Shown: piece by piece, positions 17,228-25,290 of the stretch
How positions within the stretch are numbered: the stretch's first letter is position 1
Layout of the letters: each line of letters starts with the position of its first letter
Assembly (NCBI RefSeq): GCF_017942225.1
Contig: NZ_JAGKSD010000017.1
Span: 1 to 52,450 of the forward strand
Length of the DNA: 52,450 nucleotides
From: Corynebacterium sp. Marseille-P3884
Lineage (GTDB): Bacteria; Actinomycetota; Actinomycetes; Mycobacteriales; Mycobacteriaceae
Reading direction: 5' to 3'
The notes under the pieces: generated by a model
Seen by the model: the letters and a program-made list of their open reading frames with translations, nothing else
Database searches by the model: none
What the model was told of the DNA's origin: nothing
Program-made: the position numbers and the translations under genes

Positions 17228-17965
17228 CTAGTCGTACGTGCCCAGCATGTACTGGTACGACGGGTTATCCCAAAACGAGTTGAAACTGTCCACGTCACCG
17301 CTTACTGCTTCGATGTGTCCGCTTGCTGCGCTGAGAGTGACCGAACGGTGCAAGAGGGGGCCGTCGGCGTTAATACCGGTGCGCTCGCCCCAGGACACAT
17401 AAATGGTGTCGCCGTTGACGTGAATATCCTCGATGACCCCGAACATGCGCATCTCGCCATCAGGCACACCGTTGATATAAAAGGCCACGCCGTCTTCACG
17501 AGTGCCTTCCCTCATCGATGGCCGTTCGGCAGAGCCGGTCTTCCCGTGGAAGAGGATGAAGCTGACCCTTGCGCATGGGTCGTAGTGGTTCTCGATGTCC
17601 GAGATCCAGTAATTGAAATCGGAGGCAGGGTCCACGATTGGCATCCGCCCTGGCGCGGTATCGTCCGGGTACTGTTCCCGCGGATCGTTCGGCAGGGCTG
17701 CGCACGAGCCGGTCTGCTTGTCGGACTCGCCCGACGAATGGGGCTTGCCGGGGAAGCCGAACTGACTGAAACCAAATGAACTCTTCTTTTGTGCTGCTTC
17801 GTACGACACCGCTTCGGTGACCACGTCGTCGTTGCCGGATTCAACCGGGGAAGGGGCCGCGGCGGTGTTCGTTGTCTGGTCGTCCGAGCCGACCGATGAG
17901 CAACCGGCGGCGAGTGTCGCTACTGCCGCGACAGCGGCAAGGAGTGGTGTGTGGTGGGTTTTCAT
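17228..17965 (-). CDS. LppP/LprE-family lipoprotein, copy 3
   Basis: 245 aa from ATG 17965 (MKTHHTPLLAAVA), which has AAAGGA about 12 bases upstream, unlike copies 1, 2 and 4 that look leaderless. The longer frame to 18034 overlaps copy 4. Lipobox 'TLAAGC'; linker includes 'FGFSQFGFPGKPHSS'; domain keeps both cysteines ('CAALPNDPREQYPDDTAPGR', 'IENHYDPCARVSFILFHG') and ends 'YQYMLGTYD', like copies 1 and 2. The start is 31 bp from the stop of copy 4, so it may be read from the copy 4 transcript. Confidence 0.83.
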   Translation of the reverse strand: MKTHHTPLLAAVAAVATLAAGCSSVGSDDQTTNTAAAPSPVESGNDDVVTEAVSYEAAQKKSSFGFSQFGFPGKPHSSGESDKQTGSCAALPNDPREQYPDDTAPGRMPIVDPASDFNYWISDIENHYDPCARVSFILFHGKTGSAERPSMREGTREDGVAFYINGVPDGEMRMFGVIEDIHVNGDTIYVSWGERTGINADGPLLHRSVTLSAASGHIEAVSGDVDSFNSFWDNPSYQYMLGTYD

Positions 17966-17996
17966 GGCTGCAGTGATCCTTTCGTCGTGAGTGGGC

Positions 17997-18773
17997 CTAG
18001 CCGTGGCCCAATTGGTATTGCTTGCGGGGGTCATTCCATTTCCCGTAGAACTGATCGACGTCGCCGTCGACAGCTGTGAGTTCTCCGTTTTCGATGCGCA
18101 GCGTCACCGAGTAGTGGTCGGTGATGCCCGCGGCCGTCGTCTCGCCGAGTTCGCCCCAGGCGAAGTTCACCGAGTCGTCCGCATTCCTGGTGACATCCTC
18201 GACGGCGGTGAAGAGCTGCATTCCCTTCACGGGCGTGCCGTTGATGTAGAACGCGATGCCGTCGGTCATGGATGCGGCGGTTCCCGCCGGGCGGTCGACG
18301 TGCCCGAGGCTGCCGCGGAACACGATCCAGCTGAGAGGCATGCACGGGTCGTAGTTGTTCTCGATGTCTTCGATCCAGTAGCTGTCCTCGCCGGTCTCGT
18401 CGCCAAGGCCTGGCATGCGGCCCGGCGCGGTTCCGCTGGGGTACTGCTCCCGCGGGTCCGTCGGCAGTGCGCCGCACTCTTCGCCGCCGCCGGGTGCTTC
18501 CTCGCCCGGCGCGCCAGGTGCCTGTTCATTGCCGTCGGCAGGAGGTGCGGCTGGGTCGTCGGCGACGACTTCTTCAGTGACAGTTTCGACTGGGGCACTG
18601 CCATCTGCCCCCTCGCTCGTACCCTTGTCCGCGCCTTCACTCGGGGCGGTGTCGGTGGGCGGATCGGTGATTGCGGTCTCGTTCGGTTCGGTGATCTCGT
18701 CGGTGGTGGCACAGCCCGTCGCTAGTGTCGCGACAGCTGCGATGCTTGCGATTGCTCTGGTGGTGTGTCTCAT
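17997..18773 (-). CDS. LppP/LprE-family lipoprotein, copy 4
   Basis: 258 aa from ATG 18773; the in-frame ATG at 18803 lacks a site. Lipobox 'TLATGC'; linker of Thr/Glu/Pro/Gly ('TEPNETAITDPPTDTAPSEG'); domain with 'CGALPTDPREQYPSGTAPGR' and 'IENNYDPCMPLSWIVFRG', ending 'QYQLGHG' without the terminal Tyr-Asp of the others. The most divergent copy, and the furthest upstream. Confidence 0.83.
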   Translation of the reverse strand: MRHTTRAIASIAAVATLATGCATTDEITEPNETAITDPPTDTAPSEGADKGTSEGADGSAPVETVTEEVVADDPAAPPADGNEQAPGAPGEEAPGGGEECGALPTDPREQYPSGTAPGRMPGLGDETGEDSYWIEDIENNYDPCMPLSWIVFRGSLGHVDRPAGTAASMTDGIAFYINGTPVKGMQLFTAVEDVTRNADDSVNFAWGELGETTAAGITDHYSVTLRIENGELTAVDGDVDQFYGKWNDPRKQYQLGHG

Positions 18774-18780
18774 GCCACGA

Positions 18781-18786
18781 AAACTA
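18781..18786 (-). promoter_or_regulatory. -10 box TAGTTT of lipoprotein copy 4
   Basis: TAGTTT ends 7 bases before ATG 18773. No ribosome site seen. Confidence 0.4.
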
Positions 18787-19154
18787 ATTGCAAGGGGAAC
18801 CATTGTGAATGCCTAAGGAGATACCGTTACCCCTTCGTCACGGATCGTCACATCGCCGTCACACTCGAAGCTTTTATCGCTCAAAACACCAGACCGTTAA
18901 CTATTTCCTCAGTAACTGCAGGTCAGCGAGCCAGAGTCAATGCGCTCAACGAATCCGCCACAACAGTCAGAGAAACCCGCGAACCAACGGCACCCGAGCG
19001 ACACCCATGCAGCACCCCAATGACACCCACGCGACACACTCCGACCCACCCCAGCATCACAGCCGAGTCGATGAAACAAAAGCGCGGGCAAAGCGGGAAT
19101 CACGGCACAAGAGGCATAAAGTTTTACTAATCCACCCATGAAAGGCCGCCGTCT
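18787..19154 (+). other. Non-coding stretch between divergent genes
   Basis: About 370 bp between lipoprotein copy 4 and the transporter. Less GC-rich than the surroundings and rich in A and C on the plus strand. Short ORFs here lack coding character. It should hold the transporter promoter; AAAGG just before 19155 is its ribosome site. No repeats or RNA gene recognised. Confidence 0.5.
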
Positions 19155-20558
19155 ATGTCCACCGCTTCCGGTACACCGACCCCCAATTCGCCTGACAGCG
19201 ACGCCGACGAACTGCCGGAGCTGCACAGCGACGAGCACCTCGAGCAAGCCCGCGACGAGTTCGAACTCGACCATCTTTCCGATGCCGACCGGGAACAGTA
19301 CGAGGAGCAGGTAGCCACCGACGAGGTTCCCGACGGGACAGTCATGGCGTGGGCGATGACGCTCTTCGGCACTGCGGTCGGCGCCGGCATCTTGTTCCTG
19401 CCTTTGGATGCCGGCACGTTCGGGTTCTGGCCGCTGCTGGTCGCCACGTTATTCGTCGGCCCGCTGGTGTTCTTCTCGCACCGCACGTACGCGCGCATCG
19501 TTTCCGGCTCGCCAATGCCCGGCTTGGACGTCCTGCAGGTGGTCACCGCGCTCACTGGCCGCACGCGCGGCTTCATCACGGCCCTGGTGTATTGGCTGGC
19601 GGTCTACCCGACGGTGCTGATCTACGGCGTGTCCATCACCAACACCATCGACAGCTTCATTGCCAACCAGTTCGGCGGCCCGGAGATCAGCCGCTGGGTG
19701 CTGGCGCCCATCTGCGTGGGCATTCTCACCGGCGCATTCGCATTCGGGCAGAAGGTCACATTGGCCATTGCGAATTTCCTCGTCTACCCGCTCATCGTGT
19801 CGCTGGCGGGTGTGTCGCTCTATCTGATCCCGCGGTGGGACATCGCGAGCTTCATGTCGTACGAGTCGGATACCCCGATCTGGCAGTCGCTGCTACTGCT
19901 CCTGCCGGTCCTGGTGTTCTCCTTCAGCCACATGGCGGCGCTGTCCCAGTTCGCGCGCGACGTGCAGAAGAAGCATGACGACGACGTGGCCAAAACGGAG
20001 AAAGACGTGACCAAGATCGAGCTGATCGCGGTCATCGCACTGGTGCTATTCACCATGTTCTTCGTCTGGTCGTGTGCATTCGCACTCGGCGCGGACGGCC
20101 TGGATGAGGCGTCTGCGCAGAACATTCCGGTGCTGTCGTACCTGGCGAATGAGACAGGCACGCCGATCATGGCGTGGTTGAGCCCCATTGTGGCGATTTG
20201 CGCGATCTCCTCGTCCTACTTCGGTCACATGATGGGCACAGAAGAAGGCACGACGTACTTGCTGCGCGTTGCCGCCCCGAATTTCGCCCAGCGCGTCAGT
20301 GAGAACACCATGCGCTGGGTCATCAACGCCTTCATTTTTATCACCGGCACCCTGGTCGCGGTGTTCAACCCGTCGATCATGACCTTGATCTCCGTCGTCG
20401 GCGGCATCTTCGTCGCCTTCCTCGTGTACCTCGTGCCCACGCTTCTCTTCCGCAAGGCCACCGCCTACAAGCACTACGCCAACCGCCCCGACACCATCTT
20501 CGTGGGCGTGATGGGCGTCATCATCGTCGGCGTGACCATCTGGAATATGTTCCGCTGA
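19155..20558 (+). CDS. SdaC/HAAAP-family amino-acid transporter
   Basis: 467 aa. A 60-residue acidic N-terminus ('DELPELHSDEHLEQARDEFE') precedes about 11 helices: 'MAWAMTLFGTAVGAGILFLP' (family N-terminal signature), 'GFITALVYWLAVYPTVLIYG', 'VFSFSHMAALSQFARDVQKK' and 'SSSYFGHMMGTEEGTTYLL'. The pattern fits serine/threonine-type proton symporters related to SdaC rather than the aromatic branch. Substrate unproven. AAAGG lies 9 bases before the ATG. The DUF2200 gene follows 41 bp later and is probably in the same operon. Confidence 0.8.
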   Translation: MSTASGTPTPNSPDSDADELPELHSDEHLEQARDEFELDHLSDADREQYEEQVATDEVPDGTVMAWAMTLFGTAVGAGILFLPLDAGTFGFWPLLVATLFVGPLVFFSHRTYARIVSGSPMPGLDVLQVVTALTGRTRGFITALVYWLAVYPTVLIYGVSITNTIDSFIANQFGGPEISRWVLAPICVGILTGAFAFGQKVTLAIANFLVYPLIVSLAGVSLYLIPRWDIASFMSYESDTPIWQSLLLLLPVLVFSFSHMAALSQFARDVQKKHDDDVAKTEKDVTKIELIAVIALVLFTMFFVWSCAFALGADGLDEASAQNIPVLSYLANETGTPIMAWLSPIVAICAISSSYFGHMMGTEEGTTYLLRVAAPNFAQRVSENTMRWVINAFIFITGTLVAVFNPSIMTLISVVGGIFVAFLVYLVPTLLFRKATAYKHYANRPDTIFVGVMGVIIVGVTIWNMFR

Positions 20559-20599
20559 CCAGTGCTAACACGACACCAACTAGTTGTAAGGAGCGAGCC

Positions 20600-20959
20600 A
20601 TGGACGAGCAGGCAAAGCTAGAGCGGGTGTTCAGCTACCGCTTCGGCGACATCTACGGCAACTACGTGGCCAAGGTGGAGCGCAAAGGACACACGTTAGA
20701 CGAGCTTGACGACGTGCTCGGGTGGTTCACCGGGCTGAGCCCCGACCAGCTTCATGCTGCCGCCGAGTCCGACCGGACCCTGCGCGATTTCTTCGGCGAA
20801 GTGACGCTGAACGCGAATGCGGACCTCATTACTGGCAAGGTGTGCGGCGTGCGCGTGGAGGACGTCGATGACGTGCTCATGCGGAAAATCCGCCGAATGG
20901 ATCTGCTTGTCGACGAGCTCGCCCGCGGCAAGAAGATCACGAGCATCAAGCGGTGCTGA
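20600..20959 (+). CDS. DUF2200 family protein
   Basis: 119 aa. Begins with 'RVFSYRFGDIYGNYVAKVER' and 'KGHTLDELDDVLGWFTG', the DUF2200 signature, and continues with 'FFGEVTLNANADLITGKVCG'. Cytoplasmic, no assigned function. AAGGAG sits 6 bases before the ATG. Confidence 0.85.
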   Translation: MDEQAKLERVFSYRFGDIYGNYVAKVERKGHTLDELDDVLGWFTGLSPDQLHAAAESDRTLRDFFGEVTLNANADLITGKVCGVRVEDVDDVLMRKIRRMDLLVDELARGKKITSIKRC

Positions 20960-20972
20960 GCCGTCCACCGCG

Positions 20973-22160
20973 TCACCGTAGCTCTTCCATCGCCCGCGCG
21001 AGTTCTTCGGTAAACGGGCCGTCGGATGCCTCACCGTCATCCCAGACCAGGGTCACCTGACGTCACACCGAATTCACCACGCGCGACCAGGTGAGACGCG
21101 AGTCTGTCCACCCTTCGCGAGGTGTCATGACCCACCAGGCCTTGAGGGCGGCCTCCTGGGCAGCTTGAATCGACTCGATTCCCGTCACGTGATCTTCGGT
21201 TCTGCTCTTGAGCTCAGCACGGAGCTACTTGACTGGCCAGTTCAGAGGCAGGCTACCGAACCGACACGACAAGAAATTCCGTGCCACGAAGAGGACGAGT
21301 TCGGTGCGCGTGTCCGAGGAGTCGACAGGGTTCGGCTTGCGCATGGTGCGACCCCACTGGTCGAGGGCGTCTTGCACCGTGTCGGCAGGGAGTGCGTCGA
21401 CCGCTGCGAGCCCTACTGGGATCACTGTCCGCGCAAGTGCCGTGCGCTGGTCCTGCTGGGCACGACGCCCCTGGCGTCCAAAGATCGCGTCCTGCTCAGG
21501 CGCGGTCAAAGACCGGGCAGCGTCCATGAGCGGGACCTCAACCGCGTCCAGCACGTGTGAGAAACCTGGGTCGCGCTCAATCCAGGGCTGGGCAGGCAAG
21601 ACACGTTCCGTGATGGCTTCGGCATCAGCAATGGTTTGCGGCATCTCACGACCAAGCCACGATGGGAATGCTGGCTGACCGGAGCGCTGAATGCCGACAA
21701 GGCGTTGCTTCCACCATTCGGGAAGCTGCTCTTCTGTGCGGGGGTGCAACTCAAGTTCGCGGCGCCACTCATCAACGGTTGGACGAATGTCCTCGGGCGC
21801 AAGCAGCTTGCGTTCCGCGTCAGCACCCTGCGGGTCAAGGATGAGTTCGCCATCGTTATTGACGTTGAGACCCGGCTTGGAGCCTGCCTGCAGGGTGACA
21901 AGGAGTGACAGTGGCCACAGGCCGTTCTGGGCCTTGGCAACGGCCGCTCGCAGGGCACGAAGCTCTTCAGCAACGTTGGCTGCGAGGGTCAGCGTCTCGA
22001 GTCCTCCATCATCGGCTTCGAGCTCCGTGGAAATCGCGTAGTCCGCACTGGCAATGGTTGCCCACTCAATGCAGATACGGTCCCACGCAGTTCCGTAGCA
22101 GTCGAGCGCCGCCGAATGAACCGCGGCGAGAGCTTCGTCAAGCGAACGCGGCTGGGCCAT
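20973..22160 (-). pseudogene. Unknown gene with two in-frame stop codons
   Basis: The frame runs 396 codons from ATG 22160 to the last stop at 20973. It is interrupted by TAG at codon 312 (21225-21227) and TGA at codon 366 (21063-21065), yet coding-like sequence continues in the same frame after each: 'LRAELKSRTEDHVTGIESIQ', 'ALKAWWVMTPREGWTDSRLT', then 'VTLVWDDGEASDGPFTEELA'. The first 311 codons begin 'MAQPRSLDEALAAVHSAALD'. No family recognised; soluble, acidic, without membrane helices. The shortened 311-aa protein could still be made. It starts 30 bp after the upstream degenerate gene, which suggests they were a pair, possibly effector and partner (speculative). Confidence 0.6.
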
Positions 22161-22189
22161 ATGTCCTCGCTACTTCCCGTGGTCGATCA

Positions 22190-22678
22190 TTACGGCTTGA
22201 TGGTAACGAAACCGTCCTCACGAGGCTTGACGTATGGTGTGCGCGAATCTGAGTGGTCAATATAGACACGTTCACCCGTTTCCACATCGGTGTACGAGGA
22301 GCCGTACTTGAACTCCGTGGGGCGACCATAGTCCGGGTTCGTTTCCGGTGTTCCGTTGTAGTCGTAGCTCGTAAACGTACGCGGAGGCGCAGGAGGCGGT
22401 GGATTCGCTATCTGACAAGGAGTTCCCGGTGGAGAAGCTGTCCATCGTGTGCGTGGATCTGATGCAGCAGGGCACCAGTGCGTTCGAGTTCGGCGCGGAT
22501 CTTCTCCGCGGATTGCTGGAAGGAGCGGCCCGGGATGTAGCCGTCGTAGATGCGGATGGGTTCCTTTGCGTCGATTCCCGTCGCTGTGCGGATATCGCGG
22601 GCACGGGGGCCATTGGATACGAAGCGACGGCCCTGTTGCCGCTGGCACACGGGAAGAGTTGTTCATGGGATTTGTCAT
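22190..22678 (-). pseudogene. Degenerate gene in two frames, unknown family
   Basis: Two stretches with strong coding character lie in different frames. Frame one (about 22600-22410) reads 'ATGIDAKEPIRIYDGYIPGR' and 'SFQQSAEKIRAELERTGALL' with C-ending codons. Frame two, to the stop at 22190, reads 'TFTSYDYNGTPETNPDYGRP' and 'YTDVETGERVYIDHSDSRTP'. A third frame at the N-terminus may supply 'MTNPMNNSSRVPAATG'. One gene with one or two frameshifts is the simplest reading; two remnants fused is possible. Function unknown. Confidence 0.45.
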
Positions 22679-22728
22679 GCCACAGTGTATCCGCTCGCCT
22701 GCAAGGCACCGTTATACTGCAGGGCAAC

Positions 22729-22988
22729 ATGGCTACTGAACAAAAATCAGAGAGCAGGACGTCCTCGCGGCACTCGAGCGCGTGGAAGACCCCGAGATTG
22801 GCAAGCCCATCACCGAACTGGACATGGTGGAATCCGTGCGCATTACCGGCGCGGATGTGGCCGTGGGCATCTACCTGACCATCGTCGGCTGGAACGAACG
22901 CACCGAAAATGAGATCCGGAAAGAGGGTTCGACGGCAAAGCACAACAAAAAGGAACGTTCGCACCGAAATGTCGGACTTGGTGGGTAG
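22729..22988 (+). pseudogene. N-terminal fragment of Mrp/ApbC-type P-loop ATPase gene
   Basis: After ATG 22729 and a short out-of-frame stretch, the sequence reads 'EQDVLAALERVEDPEIGKPI' and 'TELDMVESVRITGADVAVGI', matching the N-terminal MIP18/DUF59 domain of Mrp Fe-S carrier ATPases. Homology ends after 'YLTIV', where the family has 'AGCP'; an unrelated Lys-rich tail follows. About 60 of some 380 residues remain and the P-loop is absent. TATACT at 22713 would be the old -10 box. Confidence 0.65.
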
Positions 22989-23014
22989 GATAAGGCGCTG
23001 AGCGAACATTTCGG
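22964..23014 (+). promoter_or_regulatory. Inverted repeat upstream of hipBA, candidate operator
   Basis: Arms CCGAAATGT (about 22964-22972) and ACATTTCGG (23006-23014) are perfect complements and flank TAGGAT (22986-22991), a possible -10 box. HipB-type antitoxins repress their own operon through such palindromes, so this is a plausible operator. Left-arm position may be off by one base. Confidence 0.45.
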
Positions 23015-23041
23015 AACGATCGATCCGCTAGGAGGGCCCTT

Positions 23042-23257
23042 ATGGACATTGCGGCCTTGGGTGCGTTCGTGCGCCAGCAGCGCAAGGACCGTGGGCTAAC
23101 ACAGCTGGATGTGGCGGAGCTCGCGGAGGTATCGGACCGCTTTCTGCGCGAGTTGGAGCATGGCAAGCCGTCCGCTGAGATTGGGAAAGTCATCGACGTG
23201 CTCGCAGTGCTTGGGTACGATCTCGAGCCTGCGGTGCACAGGGGTAGCGCATTATGA
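23042..23257 (+). CDS. hipB: HipB-like XRE antitoxin/regulator
   Basis: 71 aa. Helix-turn-helix of the XRE type: 'LGAFVRQQRKDRGLTQLDVA' and 'ELAEVSDRFLRELEHGKPSA', then 'IGKVIDVLAVLGYDLEP', very similar in shape to HipB antitoxins. It binds DNA as a dimer and is expected to hold HipA inactive. AGGAGG lies 7 bases before the ATG. Its stop overlaps the hipA start (ATGA), so the two are translationally coupled. Confidence 0.85.
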   Translation: MDIAALGAFVRQQRKDRGLTQLDVAELAEVSDRFLRELEHGKPSAEIGKVIDVLAVLGYDLEPAVHRGSAL

Positions 23258-24399
23258 TCGCTGCGGACGTCTACGTAGGTAGTGACCTGGTAGGTCATTT
23301 TTCCAAGCGCGACGATGGGTTGGTGGAGTTTGCGTATCTCGTCTCTGCGGGGAAACCTGTCGCGTCGACACTGCCAGTCGCGGGTGGCCCTTATATTGCT
23401 GCAGGTGGCGCCCTTCCCCCGTTTTTCACCAATCTTCTCCCGGAGGGCCGTCGGCTTTCCACGCTGAAGCGAACCGTGAAAGCATCTTTAGACGATGAAC
23501 TCGCGTTGCTTCTCGCCGTCGGTAGCGACACGATTGGCGACGTTAGCGTTCTTCCGCACGGGCAGACGCCGAGTCCCACAACAGCAGCCATCGACCTCGA
23601 CGGTGAACTCGACTTTTCCGGTGCCCTCGCCTGTGCCGGTATCGCAGACCCCATTGCGGTCCCAGGCGTCCAGGACAAAGCGTCGGCACGCACCATCGCG
23701 GCACCCGTACGAGGCCAGAGCCGTGATTACATCCTGAAAGTCTCGCCGCCCGAGTACCCCAAACTCGTAGAGAACGAAAAGGCATGCTTCGACATTGCGA
23801 AATCCGCAGGTTACCCGCTTGCCGAGGTGCAGTTGCTTTACGACGTCCACCAGCGCCCCGGTCTCCTGATCACCCGTTTCGACCGTGAAGGTGACACCCG
23901 CCTCCACGTTGAGGACGCGGCGCAAATCATGGGGCTGTACCCGAGCGGAAAATATGACCCCCCGATGGAGGATGTTGCCCAGGCGCTCATGAGCGTCAGT
24001 TCCTCGCCCGTCCTAACGGCCCGTTCGGTTGCTTTTCAGACGGCGTTTGCATGGTTGACCGGAAACGGCGACCTGCACGCAAAAAACATCTCCATGATCT
24101 GGCGCGGAGCGACTGTCGAGGTCGCTCCCATCTACGACATCCCCTCCACCCTCCCGTACGGCGACAGCTCAATGGCCCTGTCGGTACAGGGCAGAAAGGA
24201 CAACATCAGCGGAAGGATTTTCCGCGATTTCTGTGGAGAGATCGGGCTACCGGAACGCGCCACCGAACGCATAATGGCCACGGCATTGCGCGTGACCGAA
24301 GGGGCGGCAGAGCGGATTGTCTCCGCCACGGACTTCGATTCTCGGCGTGCGCGAGACCTGCGGCGCGTGCTGGCAAAACGCCGCGTTTTGTGGGCGTGA
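23254..24399 (+). CDS. hipA: HipA-family serine/threonine kinase toxin
   Basis: 381 aa. N-terminal HipA domain ('VGHFSKRDDGLVEFAYLVSA', 'LPPFFTNLLPEGRRLSTL'), then 'GSDTIGDVSVLP', the loop 'PGVQDKASARTIA' (where HipA carries its autophosphorylation serine), 'YILKVSPPEYPKLVENEKAC' with the ATP-binding Lys, the catalytic loop 'LTGNGDLHAKNISMI' (near residue 270) and 'APIYDIPSTLPYG', the Mg-binding segment. All kinase motifs look intact. HipA toxins phosphorylate tRNA synthetases or similar targets and slow growth. Its stop overlaps the GTG of a broken helicase gene downstream. Confidence 0.88.
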   Translation: MIAADVYVGSDLVGHFSKRDDGLVEFAYLVSAGKPVASTLPVAGGPYIAAGGALPPFFTNLLPEGRRLSTLKRTVKASLDDELALLLAVGSDTIGDVSVLPHGQTPSPTTAAIDLDGELDFSGALACAGIADPIAVPGVQDKASARTIAAPVRGQSRDYILKVSPPEYPKLVENEKACFDIAKSAGYPLAEVQLLYDVHQRPGLLITRFDREGDTRLHVEDAAQIMGLYPSGKYDPPMEDVAQALMSVSSSPVLTARSVAFQTAFAWLTGNGDLHAKNISMIWRGATVEVAPIYDIPSTLPYGDSSMALSVQGRKDNISGRIFRDFCGEIGLPERATERIMATALRVTEGAAERIVSATDFDSRRARDLRRVLAKRRVLWA

Positions 24400-24907
24400 A
24401 TGTTCCTCAGGTGGCGATGAGCGACAGTGCTCTCGAACATATGCCTACTCCTGCATCGTCAACAGCGTTCGCACCAGGTCTCATGATCCGTGTCCGCGAT
24501 GAACTTTGGCTGATCACCCACGTGACGCAGTCCGTCGACGGCTACCTGTTGAAGGTGCGCGGGCTGTCGGATTACGTGCGCGACACCACGGCGAGCTTCT
24601 ATACCGCGATCGACGATGTGGAGGTGTTCGACCCAGCCAAGGTTGAGGTGGTGCCGGACCACTCACCGGTGTACCGGACCACGCGACTCTGGCTGGAGAC
24701 AACGCTGCGTCAAACGCCGGTCCCGCTGCACCAAGAGGAGCCTCCGTCGCAGAAGAGATGCTCGTGGATCCGCTGGATTATCAGTTGACTGCGGTGAAGA
24801 AGGCGCTCTCGGATGACAACCTTCGTCCCCGCTTGTGCGCCTCGACTCGGAAGGATCTAATGCATGCGCCGGTTACTTCCGGCAAGTCGGACCACGTTCA
24901 CAAGTGA
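24396..24907 (+). pseudogene. N-terminal fragment of a large SNF2/DEAD-type helicase, frameshifted
   Basis: GTG 24396 overlaps the hipA stop (GTGA). Frame one reads 'FAPGLMIRVRDELWLITHVT', 'GYLLKVRGLSDYVRDTTASF' and 'RLWLETTLRQTPVPL', the N-terminal region of large SNF2-related helicases found in defence islands (similar to DISARM-type DrmD; this assignment is from memory). Near 24740-24750 the frame shifts to 'EEMLVDPLDYQLTAVKKALS' and 'DDNLRPR', the segment just before the Walker A motif. Homology ends there; the motor domains (about 800 residues or more) are gone. Confidence 0.65.
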
Positions 24908-24947
24908 TCGGTCACTCTATCGATAGACCATGAAGAAAACCTTCATG
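24904..24947 (+). repeat. Three consecutive palindromes upstream of the defence operon
   Basis: Within 44 bp: GTGATCGGTCAC (24904-24915, 4-bp arms), CTATCGATAG (24917-24926, perfect 10-bp palindrome) and CATGAAG-AAAAC-CTTCATG (24929-24947, 7-bp arms). They mark the junction between the helicase fragment and the next operon and could be binding sites or a recombination scar. Confidence 0.5.
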
Positions 24948-25001
24948 CTAGTGATTGTCGAGCGGGCCCCTCTGTTGACCTGGGTTCAGACTGGCTGACG
25001 C

Positions 25002-25007
25002 TACTAT
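25002..25007 (+). promoter_or_regulatory. Candidate -10 box TACTAT of the defence operon
   Basis: TACTAT about 70 bases before the first start codon. A TTGACC lies 21 bases further up, too far for a standard -35, so support is weak. Confidence 0.25.
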
Positions 25008-25125
25008 GAGAGGACAATCTTGTGGTGATATGCGGATTCATTAGGAACACTGCACTGAACGAAAGGGCAGAAGCAAAGTGACCATCATGTTCAGACCATT
25101 GTGGAAATTCCTCATGGACTGAGAC

Positions 25126-25290
25126 ATGACTAAGGAAAACCTACGTCTAGCTGCCGGCCTACCAGTAGCAACCATCGGCAAGGTGAGTAAAAACCGCAAC
25201 ATTACAACCGAAGCGCTCGCGCAAATCTGCGAAACAATAGCGGTAAATATCAACGACGTTTGCGAAGTAGCAAAGGAACCAACGAAATGA
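25126..25290 (+). CDS. Small XRE-type regulator, N-terminus cut off by in-frame TGA
   Basis: 54 aa from ATG 25126: 'TKENLRLAAGLPVATIGKVS' and 'NITTEALAQICETIAVNIND' form the helix-turn-helix of short Cro/CI-like regulators. In that family the domain is preceded by a first helix; here that helix is encoded just upstream in the same frame (GTG 25078 or ATG 25087, 'FRPLWKFLMD'), with AAAGGG before it, but TGA at 25120-25122 separates the two, only 3 bases before ATG 25126. The downstream part could be made by re-initiation. The stop overlaps the mod start (ATGA). Likely role: control of the operon. It is under 60 codons and easy to miss. Confidence 0.65.
   Translation: MTKENLRLAAGLPVATIGKVSKNRNITTEALAQICETIAVNINDVCEVAKEPTK

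Noticed and set aside
21165..21560. 131-aa plus-strand ORF
   Set aside because: Antisense to the decayed 396-codon gene, whose frame continuity on the other strand is convincing.
22399..22878. 159-aa plus-strand ORF
   Set aside because: It lies opposite a stretch whose minus-strand codons are strongly C-ending, and its second half is the mrp fragment in the wrong frame.
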